Origin: Trichopria drosophilae
Lineage: Eukaryota > Arthropoda > Insecta > Hymenoptera > Diapriidae
Direction: 5' to 3'
NCBI GenBank assembly: GCA_030407085.1
Contig: CM059585.1
Coordinates: 114,751,501-114,815,500, forward strand
DNA: 64,000 bases
Part shown: positions 48,434-59,230 of the stretch, piece by piece
How positions within the stretch are numbered: the first letter of the stretch is position 1
Layout of the letters: every line of letters starts with the position of its first letter
Notes under the pieces: generated by a model
Seen by the model: the letters and a program-made list of their open reading frames with translations, nothing else
What the model was told of the DNA's origin: nothing
Databases searched by the model: none
Translations under genes and position numbers: made by a program

Positions 48434-48656
48434 TTTATATATAGATAGGTATTTAATATTTTATGTTACGGTTCTTTATATACTGTTGTAATTATTATTT
48501 TTTATATTATGTAATTTTTTTTTAAATTCAAATAAATTTTCAGTCTTGAAAATGACAATGACACTGTCGAAACGTCGAGTACGTGAACAAAACAAGACCA
48601 AGGGTTCATTTTTTAACATTCCTTGACTCGGATAATCGAACTAGCCAATATTTCTA
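48420..48656 (+). mobile_element. Penelope-like element, inverted 5' arm
   Basis: An inverted copy of 47566-47800, with few mismatches and small indels, abuts the 5' end of the truncated endonuclease gene. Inverted terminal copies are known for Penelope-like elements. The junction falls at ATTGCAAAAATTA, which both arms share. Confidence 0.82.
48545..48576 (+). ncRNA. Hammerhead-ribozyme-like motif in the inverted arm
   Basis: CTTGAAAAT, then GACA and TGTC able to pair as a 4-bp stem II around ATGACAC, then GAAAC and GTC. It has the same two departures from the CUGANGA core as the other copy. Confidence 0.45.
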
Positions 48657-48774
48657 ATATTCCCTTTTTATTCGTATTGTATTTCAATTAATAATTTTGA
48701 TATAAACATTACATTCTGCATCGTGAAATGAAATGAAAATGAATCGAATTTTCCTGAAATTTGATACTCGGAAG

Positions 48775-48830
48775 ATTTTGGGGTGTTGATTACGAATTTG
48801 ATATCAGATTTTTAAATTCAAGACAGTGCA
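48775..48830 (+). repeat. Copy of the dispersed GATTACGAAT repeat, partial
   Basis: TTTTGGGGTGTTGATTACGA followed by ATTTGATATCAGATTTTTAA matches the first part of the units at 59.2-59.5 kb. The ATGGCGG part is missing. Confidence 0.6.
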
Positions 48831-49057
48831 TAGGCTTTTCCATTTTTTTGTCATACCTATTAGTGAGGGATTTTAAAGGCACTATTTTCCACCGATGAGT
48901 CCAGCTGTTAAAGCACAGAAGGTAGGAAGGGTCAGGTAGTCGCTGACGCCAAAATATATAGCGATGCTTCTCCTGTTGACTCATCAGTTTCTTGAAAATT
49001 TTGTGGCTGACTAGATCTTCGAAAATTATAAGCCAGGCCGAGTACAGACGGTATGAG

Positions 49058-50416
49058 ATGGCAGTGTGCAACGATCGCAGGGTGGATACGTTTCTCTTCG
49101 CGGTAAAGGAGAACTGGGTCCACGTCTTCAAGCCATATTTGGAGAATGGATTGGATGTGGACAGTAAAGATGCTGTAAATGGCGATACGGCACTGCACAT
49201 CGCTTGCAGAAACTTAAACGCAGACGTCGTAAGTCTGCTTTTCGGATACGGGGCGAATCCACGTGCAGAAAACAACCAAGGCAACTGCCCAATGGGAGTG
49301 CTTGCAATTCGGTTCCGAAACGCGTGCCAAAACCTTCATTGGTTTAGTGCGGTATTGGCATCATACGACGTCAAACAATATCACGGTTTTCAGCGTGATG
49401 TTTTGTATATCCTGGAGGATTTCCGGGATAATGGAATGGTGTTTGATGCAAAAAATTCAAAACATCGTACGATTGTTGGCCATATTCTCCCGTACGCAAC
49501 CAAGGATCTCGTCGAGCTCTTAGTCAGCTTGAAATACGATTTCCATACTGCAGATCGTATAACCAATCGTCCGATGTTGCATTGCTTGACGGAGTGCGGA
49601 AACGTCGAAGCCACCAAGGCGCTATTGCCACACGTCGACATCAACGGCTTATGGGATATGGATACTCCACTTCATATCGCGGCATTCTGCGGAAATGATA
49701 AGTGTGCTAGATTATTCGCCAGAAAAGGTTGCGCAGTGGATATGGTGAACGGTAAAAACGTGACTGCCCTTCATACTGCATTTACATCGAGAGCAGCATG
49801 CAGCGCCGACATTTTCTGGTCTTTACTAAAGATCTACAGAAGTGGCGTCAACAGCATTGTTACAAACAACAGCGGGCTATTGGAACTAATATCTAAGAGT
49901 ACCGTATACGGGATCTATACTATGGACACTGAGAAACTGGTGATTCTGGCACGCCATCTAATTACAATGACAGTAGCGAAGTTTCCGGTACCGGACACGG
50001 TTGTGCCGCGAATTCTGACGAACAAAGAAGTTCGTCGGCGGTTGGACGTATCGCGTTTTGTAGACCAGTGTACTCGAGAGCTCGAAAAGTTGAAAGTGAC
50101 GACTGTGTGTGCTGATCTTAGCATGTTTGATCTACTAAGAAAAGACAAGTGTGAAACGTCGTGGTACATTAATCACAAAGTGAGGAAGTACTTCAACTCG
50201 CGAAAGTACGAGTCCCAGTTCCGGGTCTACTGGGACTCGTTGCGAATCGCGTACAAGCTTGCGTTGAAAAGAAAGAAGTTGGTTGACGAGTGTGAACAGA
50301 TATACTGCGATATCCTTTCGCAATTCAATGTGCCGTATCCAGCGCTTAGAATAATACTGAACAATTTGGACAATACTAATTTAGCCTTCGTTGCTAATTT
50401 AGCAAATAATTTTTAG
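49058..50416 (+). CDS. Ankyrin-repeat protein with a PRANC-like C-terminus, intact and intronless
   Basis: This is the only long intact gene in the window: 452 codons from ATG 49058 to TAA-class stop at 50414-50416. The frame is open from 48980, but 49058 is the first ATG and has G at -3 and +4. Ankyrin repeats are visible at about residues 42-75 (NGDTALHIACRNLNADVVSL, LLFGYGANPRAEN), 168-200 (NRPMLHCLTECGNVEATKAL) and 203-265 (DTPLHIAAFCGNDKCARLFA, NVTALHTAFTS). Residues about 330-448 look like a PRANC domain, with conserved Cys/Glu and Lys (CTRELEKLK), SMFDLLRK, FNSRKYESQFRVY, ALKRKKLVDE, and a terminal F-box-like helix pair (PYPALRIILNNLDNTNLAFV). Ankyrin/PRANC proteins are known from poxviruses, Wolbachia and parasitoid wasps; in poxviruses the end recruits SCF ubiquitin ligases through Skp1. 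A role as a substrate adaptor is inferred. GC content is clearly above the flanks. There is no signal peptide or membrane segment. Confidence 0.85.
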   Translation: MAVCNDRRVDTFLFAVKENWVHVFKPYLENGLDVDSKDAVNGDTALHIACRNLNADVVSLLFGYGANPRAENNQGNCPMGVLAIRFRNACQNLHWFSAVLASYDVKQYHGFQRDVLYILEDFRDNGMVFDAKNSKHRTIVGHILPYATKDLVELLVSLKYDFHTADRITNRPMLHCLTECGNVEATKALLPHVDINGLWDMDTPLHIAAFCGNDKCARLFARKGCAVDMVNGKNVTALHTAFTSRAACSADIFWSLLKIYRSGVNSIVTNNSGLLELISKSTVYGIYTMDTEKLVILARHLITMTVAKFPVPDTVVPRILTNKEVRRRLDVSRFVDQCTRELEKLKVTTVCADLSMFDLLRKDKCETSWYINHKVRKYFNSRKYESQFRVYWDSLRIAYKLALKRKKLVDECEQIYCDILSQFNVPYPALRIILNNLDNTNLAFVANLANNF

Positions 50417-50628
50417 ATTATCGTGAAATATATTATTTTTAATGTAAATAATTCAAATGTAGTTATTTTGTTTTTATTGAATACAAACTAAGATCTATGA
50501 ATTTCAATTTTGGTGTTTAATTATCATCCTTTTCAATCAAAGTTTCATCTCAAGTTGAAAATGAGGGGAAATAATTCTCATCACTTTACACCTTTTCAAG
50601 AGTCCGAGTTCAAAATTGGCTTTGAGAC

Positions 50629-50634
50629 AATAAA
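50629..50634 (+). promoter_or_regulatory. Possible polyadenylation signal
   Basis: AATAAA occurs 213 bases after the stop of the ankyrin/PRANC-like gene. It is the first canonical hexamer I found downstream. Confidence 0.35.
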
Positions 50635-50995
50635 AACTGTAGTGTGGTTCCAATGTGAAAAAGAAATTGCCACAAAACTTCCACGGCTACTTTTTAGAGG
50701 ATCCTGGACTAGCATTCCGTCGTTAGATTTTTTAGAATTCAAAATTTGAAATTTACGTCGATTGAATCGAAAATTTATATATCGGGGTTTTTGAGATCTC
50801 CGTTTAACGAATTCGTTGGTGGATCTGTTGTATCCATTTTGTGTCTAATCACGAATTCGTTGTCAGGTGTTCGAAAGGCAACATTAATGCTAAGAAGTAC
50901 TTTCTCGTCACTATTGAAGTACCATCGCATCACTATTGATGGTCGATACTCCTTTTGAGATTTTCACATAATTCAGAAAACCTCAAAAAACCACC
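50635..50995. other. Intergenic, no gene seen
   Basis: Loose resemblance to the dispersed repeat (AATTCAAAATTTGAAATTTA near 50737) and no coding motif. Confidence 0.4.
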
Positions 50996-51654
50996 TACCA
51001 TGTGAGTCTTTTGCTCCCGGTCATAGGGGATCCAATGTTATAGCCTTCAGCCAATGAGAGACGAGCTTAGCCTTTAGGTCGGCCAATGGCGTGTTAGCAA
51101 TACAGCCAATTGAAAATACCTTGCGCAGAAGTAAGCAAATGCTTAATTATTATAACTATTCTAGCCGAATGAAAGAAACCAGGAGAAAAATCCGTCACAA
51201 AATGTTGCCTGGATTAGATAAGCATTCAGTTTTCAGTTTTTATATTAGATTTTAAAAAAAACTGATCCTTTGTGACATTTTATTCAGAAGTTCTTGGTTC
51301 TTGTGTCTCGTTCTTCCCATGACTTTACGAATGAGGTTCATCCTCTATCCTTGTATCCTGAAAAGAATAAAATGTCACAATGGATCAAGTTTTTTTTTAA
51401 ATCTAATATAAAAACTGAAAACTTTATACTTATCTAATCCAGGCAACATTTTCTGACGGATTTTTCTCCTTGTTTCTTTCATTCGGTTATAATAGTTATA
51501 ATAATTAGCATTTGTTTACTTCTGCGTAAGGTATTTTCATTTGGCTGTATTGCTAACACGCCATTGGCCGACCTAAAGACCAAGCTCGACTCTCATTGGC
51601 TGAAGGCTATAACATGGGATCCCCTATGACCGGGAGCGAAAGACTCACACGGTA
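50996..51654. mobile_element. Foldback MITE, 659 bp, 290-bp arms
   Basis: The left arm 50996-51285 and right arm 51365-51654 are near-exact inverses around a 79-base loop. The ends are TACCATGTGAGTCTTTTGCT and AGCGAAAGACTCACACGGTA. The interior near the loop reads TGTGACATTTTATTC and GAATAAAATGTCACA. No coding sequence. It lies about 580 bases downstream of the ankyrin/PRANC-like gene. Confidence 0.9.
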
Positions 51655-51659
51655 TACTC

Positions 51660-52160
51660 ATTTTTTATAAAAATTCATAACAGTTTTGGATTTTTGTCCG
51701 CCATATTGGATCAGCCATTTTAAATTTCAAATCTGACAACGGATTTGTGATTAGGACCTCTAAAACTCCTCGCACATTTGTTTAAAAATTTATAAAAATT
51801 TCAAATTTTTGACCGCCATATTGGATGCGTCATTTTGAGTTGTGAAAATTTTAAAAGTGATTCGTGATCGAGGATGTGGAAAATCATCTTTTATCAATTG
51901 ATATTGAATGCATGTTCGTTTAAAAAAGTATTACAACTGAATAACAAAAAATTGGTTGAAAGTACCGCCATATTGAAGCCGCCAATTTGATTTCTAGGAT
52001 GCGCAATACACTATCTTTTCATACAACCATTTATTCCACCAGATCTACAAGTAGGAATCGATTGGACAACAGTTTCATATAAAAACAGGATTTCAATTTA
52101 CGAAACTACTATTTTTTTTTTGTTTTTTTTGCCATTCTGCGCGCCATATTGGAAAAACGA
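51660..52160 (-). repeat. Tandem run of the dispersed ATGGCGGATCCAATATGG repeat, four diverged copies
   Basis: CCGCCATATTGGATCAGCCA near 51700, CCGCCATATTGGATGCGTCA near 51812, CCGCCATATTGAAGCCGCCA near 51965 and GCGCCATATTGG near 52140, spaced about 110-175 bases. Each is followed, where preserved, by an AAATTTCAAATCTGA-type segment. Confidence 0.75.
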
Positions 52161-55100
52161 CTAACGATATTGGAAAATGGACTTCAGATTCAGAAAAAGC
52201 AGACTTGAAACCTATAAAATATGGACTTGTATAAAATTTCATTCACCCTTTCTATGAAAATTATTTAGCTCAAAAACGACGACAATTTATGCCATTTCAG
52301 GACGAAACGGGTTAAATTGAATTCATAATTTTGAAAATTGATGTACTTATATTAATTTTAATACACATATTTTCAATTACTACACTTGTAAAATTAATAT
52401 ACACGTGTCAATTAAATTTATTATTATTTTTAACAGTGCAGTAACATTTGTATTAATCTACTGGTGTGTCGTTATCATTTTCATCCCACTGATAATAATA
52501 ATACAAATCCGAAAACAGTAATTACATTTCGAGTGAATTATGGGAAAAGTACAAACAGACAGTTAACATAAAACGATTATACTGCCTCTGTGTGCCTCTT
52601 GAAATGTCGTTCAATATTTACTCTTTACCGCTGAGTAGCACTTAGCGCGAGTTGCGTAAATATAACGTTTAAGTACTTGAATCATTTTAAAAAAAAGTGA
52701 AAAATTCGAAACATGGTCAATAAAAGTTTCTGTCGAAAATTATTTGACCTCTCGACCTTTCAGTTGATCTGGAGATTACAATTAGATCACAAAAAAAAAA
52801 CATAATTTTTACGAATTAGGAAAATAAATAAATAAAAGCATTTTTTATTGTAAACAAAAATTATTCGAATGACTCAAAGTTTTTTACTCAAAGGAATTCG
52901 GGGTTACACGTGTTTTCGAAATTCAATATGACTACTTCAAAATAGCAGACGAAAATACAAAGAGTAAGTTTTGACAAATTTAATTCATATATCGGTTGAT
53001 CAAACACTTTTTGGACTTGTTAATATCAATAATTCTAATCTATATCAATTTGTCAAAAACTTATCAATTATTAATACAATACATATATTTAACACTATTA
53101 AATTATTGTTCTGATTACGCAAATGAAGGAAAAACTACTTTTTAAAAATTGAGATTAGATTTTCAACATTCTAAATGACAAATCTAGCATGCCCATTTTA
53201 TTTCTTGAAATTGTTAATTCAAATTTATTACTTGAGCATTTCTGTAACATCAATTCACAACTAAAAAATGAGATTTACATCAATCATTTGAAATTTGGTT
53301 CAGGTTTGACATGACGGGAAAAGCATTGACAAAGTATTCAATTCTAAAAATATTTTCAATTTTAGTTTTCGGAATGATGAATTTGAAACAAATCTGATAA
53401 ATTTTCAAAAAGTAATACTAGTAGTTAAAGTTTTAATCCCATATTAAAAACGGATTAATCCTATCTAAATAATACATGATCTTTGTCAAGGGCAAAGTAC
53501 TTCACCATTAAATACACTAAAGCAACATAATAAAAATGTCTTCTTCACTGCTTAAGTATGAATTTAATGCGTCAAAGCATAATAATTCATCGATTTAGAA
53601 TTAATAACGATGAAAAAACGTAAAAATTAGACAGAATATTTGTAAACAAATAAGTTTTTGTATTTTCACGTATAATGAGCTTCACGAAACCTTCAAATAT
53701 TATCCACGTGACCCTTCATTAAGTACAAAATATTCAACATACTTTGCCCTTGGATATGATGATGCATTTAGCTTACGTAAGGTTAGTAGAGTCCCTTACC
53801 TACATTTGTCCTTCAATTGGCCTTAAAATGTCCTCTACGTGACTTCTACGTTTTAAAACGAATATCTAGAATTGAATTAACATGAAATATTTATATCTCG
53901 GCGAGGAATAATTAGATTTAAAAACATGAATAAAATTGTCAAAAGTAAAGGTTCAGAGGTTGTTCCATTTTTCTAAAAAAGGACACTTTCATGCTCTTAG
54001 GTTAGAACATCTTAACCATAATCTTAATCTTATAAACATTGAAGTAATTCTGCTACCAAATTTGAATTCAGACCAAATAATTGTATTGGTAATGGGTAGT
54101 CTATTGTTTGGGCGCGGAATTTTTCAAAATTTCATTATCCTCTGCAATCATCATCATATGACAAATATTAATGCAACGAAGAAATTTTCTATTAAAAATG
54201 CTATTCAAATATATACTTACTTGATTACGCAAATTTTCTTTCTGTGTCCGTTTCATCTTTCGTTTTTTTTTCGTTGGCGTCGTGTTTTAGAATAATTTTA
54301 TTGAGGTTCAAACATTTTTTGAAAAGTCTGAAATGGTGAGAAGGACAATTAATTGGGTTCGAATTTCGTAACACGAAGGACGTTGGAGGTCGGGCTGGTC
54401 GATGCACCGATCGCGGTTTACAATAAATATAAATAACTCGCGACCGGGCAATTAATTACAATTTTAATTATGCGAAATAAATAGCCATGGACGTTTTGCA
54501 AGGCGTCAGACCGTAACGCCGCGCGGCGTTCGATGTAAGTCGCGTTGCATAGAGTTACGTCCGTGATTTATAACGCGCTAAAATCTTCGAACGTTGATTT
54601 TCAATTAATATCGGTGAAAAAATGCAAATTAACGGTGGGATTCCGACCCTTTTTCTTATTTCGTTGACCGTTTAATGACGTGGAGATGTTATGAACTTCT
54701 GCACCGTGAAAACAATTTATGGCGTCGAAAGAGAAAATCTCCGTAGTTCGCAGCTGCGACTAGTAAATCACGCGAATCATTTTTATCCGGCGTGTGTTTC
54801 TGTGATTTAGAATAATTTCGATTTGAAATGATGAATTGATTAAACATATATATTAATTATTGCACTTCGAAGTACATCTACAGGAAGATTAGCATTTTCT
54901 GCAGCGGATGGCAGCCGAAAATGTTCATTTTTCTGCCCTGGAAAATGGGCGAAAAAGTATGTTTTCAGTCCGAAAACAAAGTTTTCAAACAGGTCTAATA
55001 TATGTATCTTATACAATATTATAATCCAAACGATTTGCCTCTCGTTACGACTAAAAAAGAAAGCTTCGCACAAATACGGTTAATTAAATTTTATGGATAT

Positions 55101-56129
55101 CCTCGTATTTAAATTTTGCTTTAGCAATGATTAACACCATTGTCCAGCATAAAAGTAATGCAGAAGCAGCAACTAAACGAGGCAAGCACATCAACAAATC
55201 ACGCTTCATGACCATGTATTAATTAAAGCGTGCCAATTATTCAGATCTCGTTTGAAATTAATAATTACTTGGATAGTACCGACAAACGTTCACATTTTTT
55301 TTTGGTCCTTAAATCATGAAAACGGTCGAAAAATGACGAGTTTCGATTGTGTTTATGGAGCTAACGATCTAATAAAGTACGTCGACGAAATAATTAAGGT
55401 ATTAACAAGCGGACGTCTTTTCTTCGAGGACAATTGGCGTTTCGTGCATGAATAAAATATATGTTTGAGATGGGCATCCACCGGTCCGGTGCCGAAGAAA
55501 TGGGTTAATTACGTAGATAAAGATGTAACGAAGCGTGGGACGCCAGAGGCGCATGGGCTTAATAAGTATTTTATTGTGCAGACGGTTATGCGGTTGTTTC
55601 AACAAATAGAGATGATAATAATGAACTTTAGCTCATGTCAGCTGTAGGCACTAATTATGGTCGGTTCTGTGGAATAATGTCGTGTTATTTGCATTTCAGG
55701 AGACAAAAAGAAAATGATATATTTATTGTACTACCTGAGAAAAACGAACGAGCGTATTTCATGACATTTGTTAAGAAATGCGTATTAAATTATTAAATAC
55801 AGCTTAATTTTTTATCATCATAATTTTCAGGTACTCTTTGAGGTATGGACGGAATAATACTATTAACTTACACATGATAATTGTCAGTGATGTTCGACAT
55901 CTTTATTCTCCTTGGACAAAAAATTACGTCAAACCTGGCATATACGGACACTTCACTATTTAGTTGGTTATATTATGTTATTAGACTTACGAATCGCTAT
56001 ATAAATATCCGTGAAGTTCAAAAGTAATCTCTGTAATATATTTTATGCAGGAACGAGACCAAGATCAATACGATGAAAGTTCTGCAAGACCAAGTCTGCT
56101 GACAAAACAATAGTACATTCTACAAGTAG
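52161..56129. other. AT-rich intergenic sequence with a GC-richer unique patch
   Basis: No gene. 54350-54800 is GC-richer, non-repetitive and has CpGs (CGCCGCGCGGCG near 54512). 55240-55680 is also non-repetitive. The 119-codon frame at 53936-54295 lacks motifs. Confidence 0.45.
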
Positions 56130-56155
56130 GGAGCAAAATAGATGGTTTTTTGTAA

Positions 56156-56485
56156 ATGGGGGATTTAGATAAAGAAATAAAGATAAGGGAAACGATCAAA
56201 GTAGGAAATAGAATGAATGAGAGTATAATGATTGTAAAATTAAATAGTCTAGATGATAAGAAAGCGATTATGATGAAAAAAAGCAAATTGATGGGTACCA
56301 GAGTGTATGTTGATGATGACTGGTCACGGTGTGAAAGAGATAGACAGAAAGAAATAAGGGGGTGGGCAAAGAGAGAGAAAGAGAAGCGTAGACATGTCAG
56401 GGAGGGTTTTGGAAAAGCGTGGAAGAATGGTAAAGAGTATGAGTGGGATGAAGTGAGTAAGAGTATGAATGAAAAGAGTTTTTAA
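56156..56485 (+). pseudogene. LINE ORF1 remnant
   Basis: A 109-codon frame: IMIVKLNSLDDKKAIMMKKS, TRVYVDDDWSRCERDRQKEI and a Lys/Arg/Glu-rich helix (WAKREKEKRRHVREGFGKAW). In LINEs of this kind the ORF1 C-terminus binds RNA and often ends with such a charged helix plus a WDE-type motif (YEWDEVSKSMNE here). The N-terminal part is missing or lies in other frames upstream. Confidence 0.6.
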
Positions 56486-56589
56486 TAAAGCGTGCTCATG
56501 ATCAAAATAGAAAAGAGGGGAGTCGGGAGAAAGAGGGCAAAAGAAAGAAAGTGAACAAAAAGAGAGACAAGGAAAGCTCACGGGTGAGA

Positions 56590-58905
56590 GGTATATTTTG
56601 GAACATTGCGGGGGTAAAAAAGAAAGAGGAAGATTTTTGAGAATTTCTCAAAGAATTTGATATAATCGGACTAACGGAAACGTGGGTGGAAGAGGCTGGG
56701 TGGGGGAAGATAAAGGAAAAGTTGCCAGAAGGATGGAGATGGAAATGTCAGCTAGCGAAAAGAGACTATAAAAAGGGAAGAGCAAAAGGGGGAATAATAA
56801 CGGGCATAAGAAAGGAAATAGAAGAAGTGAATACAAGAGTAGAGGAGGTGGAAGGGATACAGCATAGAGAAATAATTATTGGCAAGGATAGATGGAGAAT
56901 TTTAACGATTTACAACAAGAAGGGAAGCAAGGAGGAGTTGGATAAAGTGGGGAAGATGGTAGGAGAGAAGGGGGAGGGAAATATATTGTTAGCAGGAGAT
57001 TTTAATGTCAGAACTGGTAAGGAGGGGGCTGGTATGAACAAGAGGGAGTAGAGGAAGGAGAGAAAGGGAAAAAAAGAAGATCGAAAGACAGAGTGGTAAA
57101 TAACCAAGGACAGGAACTGATTAAATTGGTGAAAGAAAGAGGGTGAGTAGTAGTCAACGGATGGAAAGGCGGGGGGAAATCAGTGATTGATTATGGGATA
57201 GTGAATTGGGAGGCGGAGATGATTCAGGACTGGTCAGAGGAAGGGATAGAAGCGTTTAGAAGAAATATAAGAGAGGTTAAATGGGAAAAGGTGGGGGTAG
57301 AAGAGGAATGGAATGAAATAGAAGAAGTAATGAAAAGAGAAGTTAAGACGAGAAGGAGAGGAAAGAGAAAAGGAATAGGATGGATACCTTGGTGGGACAG
57401 GGAATGTAGGGAGAAAAAGAAAGAGGTATATAGAGCAAGAAGAAAGTATAGGAGGACAGGGAGGGGAAATGCAGAATTTCTACAAATGAGGAAGGAATAT
57501 AGAGAATTATGTGGAAAGAAAGTGGAGGAAAGAGAAATAGAAAAGATAAAAACAGAAGCGCAGGCATGGGAATTCATTAATAGAGGAAGGAAGAAAAGGG
57601 AGGGGATAAGTAAAGAGATTAAAATGAAGGAATGGGAAGAGTATTTTAAGATGGCATTAGGAGGAGTGGAAGAGAGAAAGGTGGAGGAAAGGGAAGGGCA
57701 AGGGGCAGATAGAAATAAAGGAGAGGGAATAAGCCTTGAGGAAATAAATAAAGAAGTTAAAGGTTTAAAGATAGCTAAGGCAGCAGGAATGGATAGAATA
57801 AGAAACGAGGCCTGGATGATGGGGGGAGAGAAAATGAGTAGGAAGTTAGAGGAAATTATAAATAAAATTTGGAGAGGGGAGGGATTCCCGGACAAGTGGA
57901 GAGTAGGCGTGGTAGTTCCGATTTGGAAAGGGGGAGATAAGAAGAGAACAAAGAATTATAGAGGGGTTATGTTAACGAGTACAGCGTATAAAGTTGTATG
58001 CAAACGTTATAAACAAGAGGTTGGTGAAAGAGTTAGATGAGAAAGGAGGGTGGAGCAGGTCACAGGTAGGGTTTAGGAAAGGAAGAGGCACGATAGAAAA
58101 TGTTAAAATATTGAAACATATTGTAGGTAGAAGGTTACACGATCAAAAAAGAGTGTGAGCTTTTTTCCTAGATCTTAGAGCGGCTTTCGACAAAATTCAG
58201 AGGAAGGAGTTATGGGAAATGATGAGGAAAAGGGGGATAAGCGAAGACCTTACAGATAGAATAAAAGAAATTTATGAAAAAACGAGATGTGTGGTGCGGA
58301 TAGGGGAGGAGATGCCAACGGAGTTCTGGGTGGAGAAGGGTGTAAGGCAGGGGTGTCCGCTGAGCCCAACTCAATTCAATATCTATATGGCGGACTTAGA
58401 GGAAGCCTTAAAAAATAAAGGAATGGGAGGGGTGAGGGTGGGAGGCGACAGGGTATGGTTGTTGGAATATGCCGATGACATAGTAATTATGGCGGAAGAG
58501 GAGGAAGGGTTAAGGGCAATGATAAAAAATATGCAGACATATTTAAAGGGGAAGAAATTGGAGCTGTGTCCGGAAAAGTCGAAAGTCATGGTGTTTAGAA
58601 AAAAGGGCGGAAGAGACAAAGAAAGGTATTGGTGGTGGGGAAACGAAAGGTTAGAAGAGGTAAAAATATATAAATATCTTGGATACTGGGTATCAAGGCA
58701 TGGAAGGGAACGGGAACAAGTGAGAGATAGAGCACGAAGAGCGAGAGTGGCCATGGGTTGGGCGTGGAGTTACGGAGAGAGAAAATTTAAGGGGGGTATA
58801 AGGTGGCGGTTAAAGCTATTCGATAGTATTGTGAAAGGGGTTTTATACTATGGAGTGGAGATATGGGGATATACTGAATGGAAAGAAGTAGAGGCCTTGA
58901 AATAG
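56590..58905 (+). pseudogene. LINE ORF2 remnant: AP endonuclease and reverse transcriptase
   Basis: Endonuclease: IFWNIAGVKKKEEDF, a stop, then DIIGLTETWVEEAGWG with the catalytic Glu near 56680, LLAGDFNVRTG with Asp and Asn near 56990, and KSVIDYGIVN near 57180. Reverse transcriptase: KAAGMDRIRNEAW near 57780, KWRVGVVVPIWKGGDKKRTK and NYRGVMLTSTAYKV, then a frameshift near 58000, VGFRKGRGTIENVKILKHIV, an in-frame TGA at 58156 just before FLDLRAAFDK (first catalytic Asp), VRQGCPLSPTQFNIYMADLE, and YADDIVIMAEE with the Asp pair at 58474-58479. After 58905 the C-terminal part (ILGVxxxSGIL) continues in a shifted frame to about 59170. In active elements this protein nicks target DNA and reverse-transcribes the element RNA. 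The stops and shifts make this copy inactive. Confidence 0.9.
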
Positions 58906-59230
58906 AAATACTTGAGATGAATATTAGGGGTGAGCACTCCGGGATATTGAAAATAAATAAAATGAAGGTGGAGACTGGATGGAGAGCAGGAAAGTACGAA
59001 GATAAGTTACAGAAAGGAGAAGGAGGGGAGATAGGAGTGAAAAGTAGTTGTGAACGTAGAAAGGATGAAATAGAGAGACCGAGGGAGAAATGGACAATAG
59101 AAAGTATAGAGAGAGGAAATTATTTATGGAGAGTGGGACTAAGCGAAGTAGCGCTCAATGCATGGGGGGATGAAAATACTATTTCACTAAAAGTCAGCAT
59201 TTCATACAATATTCAGTAATAATGTAAAAA

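Larger units (their letters stand above)
47443..48725. repeat. Direct repeats of 55 bp flanking the Penelope-like element
   Basis: 47443-47497 and 48671-48725 are 55-base direct repeats with about 7 mismatches; they share TTCGTATT, CAATTAATAAT, TTGATATAAA and ATTACATTC. They lie outside the inverted arms. They may be a long target duplication or an older local duplication. Confidence 0.7.
56130..59220 (+). mobile_element. Non-LTR retrotransposon (LINE), 5'-truncated and damaged
   Basis: A purine-rich plus strand carries ORF1 and ORF2 remnants in order, with ORF2 holding an AP-type endonuclease and a reverse transcriptase. The composition (strong A and G bias on the sense strand, hence many Glu, Lys, Arg and Gly) sets it off sharply from its flanks. 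No terminal repeat is seen, as expected for a LINE. The exact 3' end and any target duplication could not be fixed. The clade is not assigned. Confidence 0.9.

Noticed and set aside
48992..49057. Upstream extension of the ankyrin/PRANC-like gene
   Set aside because: The frame is open from 48980 but contains no ATG before 49058. A TTG start is not expected in an animal nuclear gene.
57224..57895. 223-codon minus-strand frame inside the LINE
   Set aside because: Shadow of the purine-biased sense strand. It is made of Ser, Leu, Phe and Pro without motifs.
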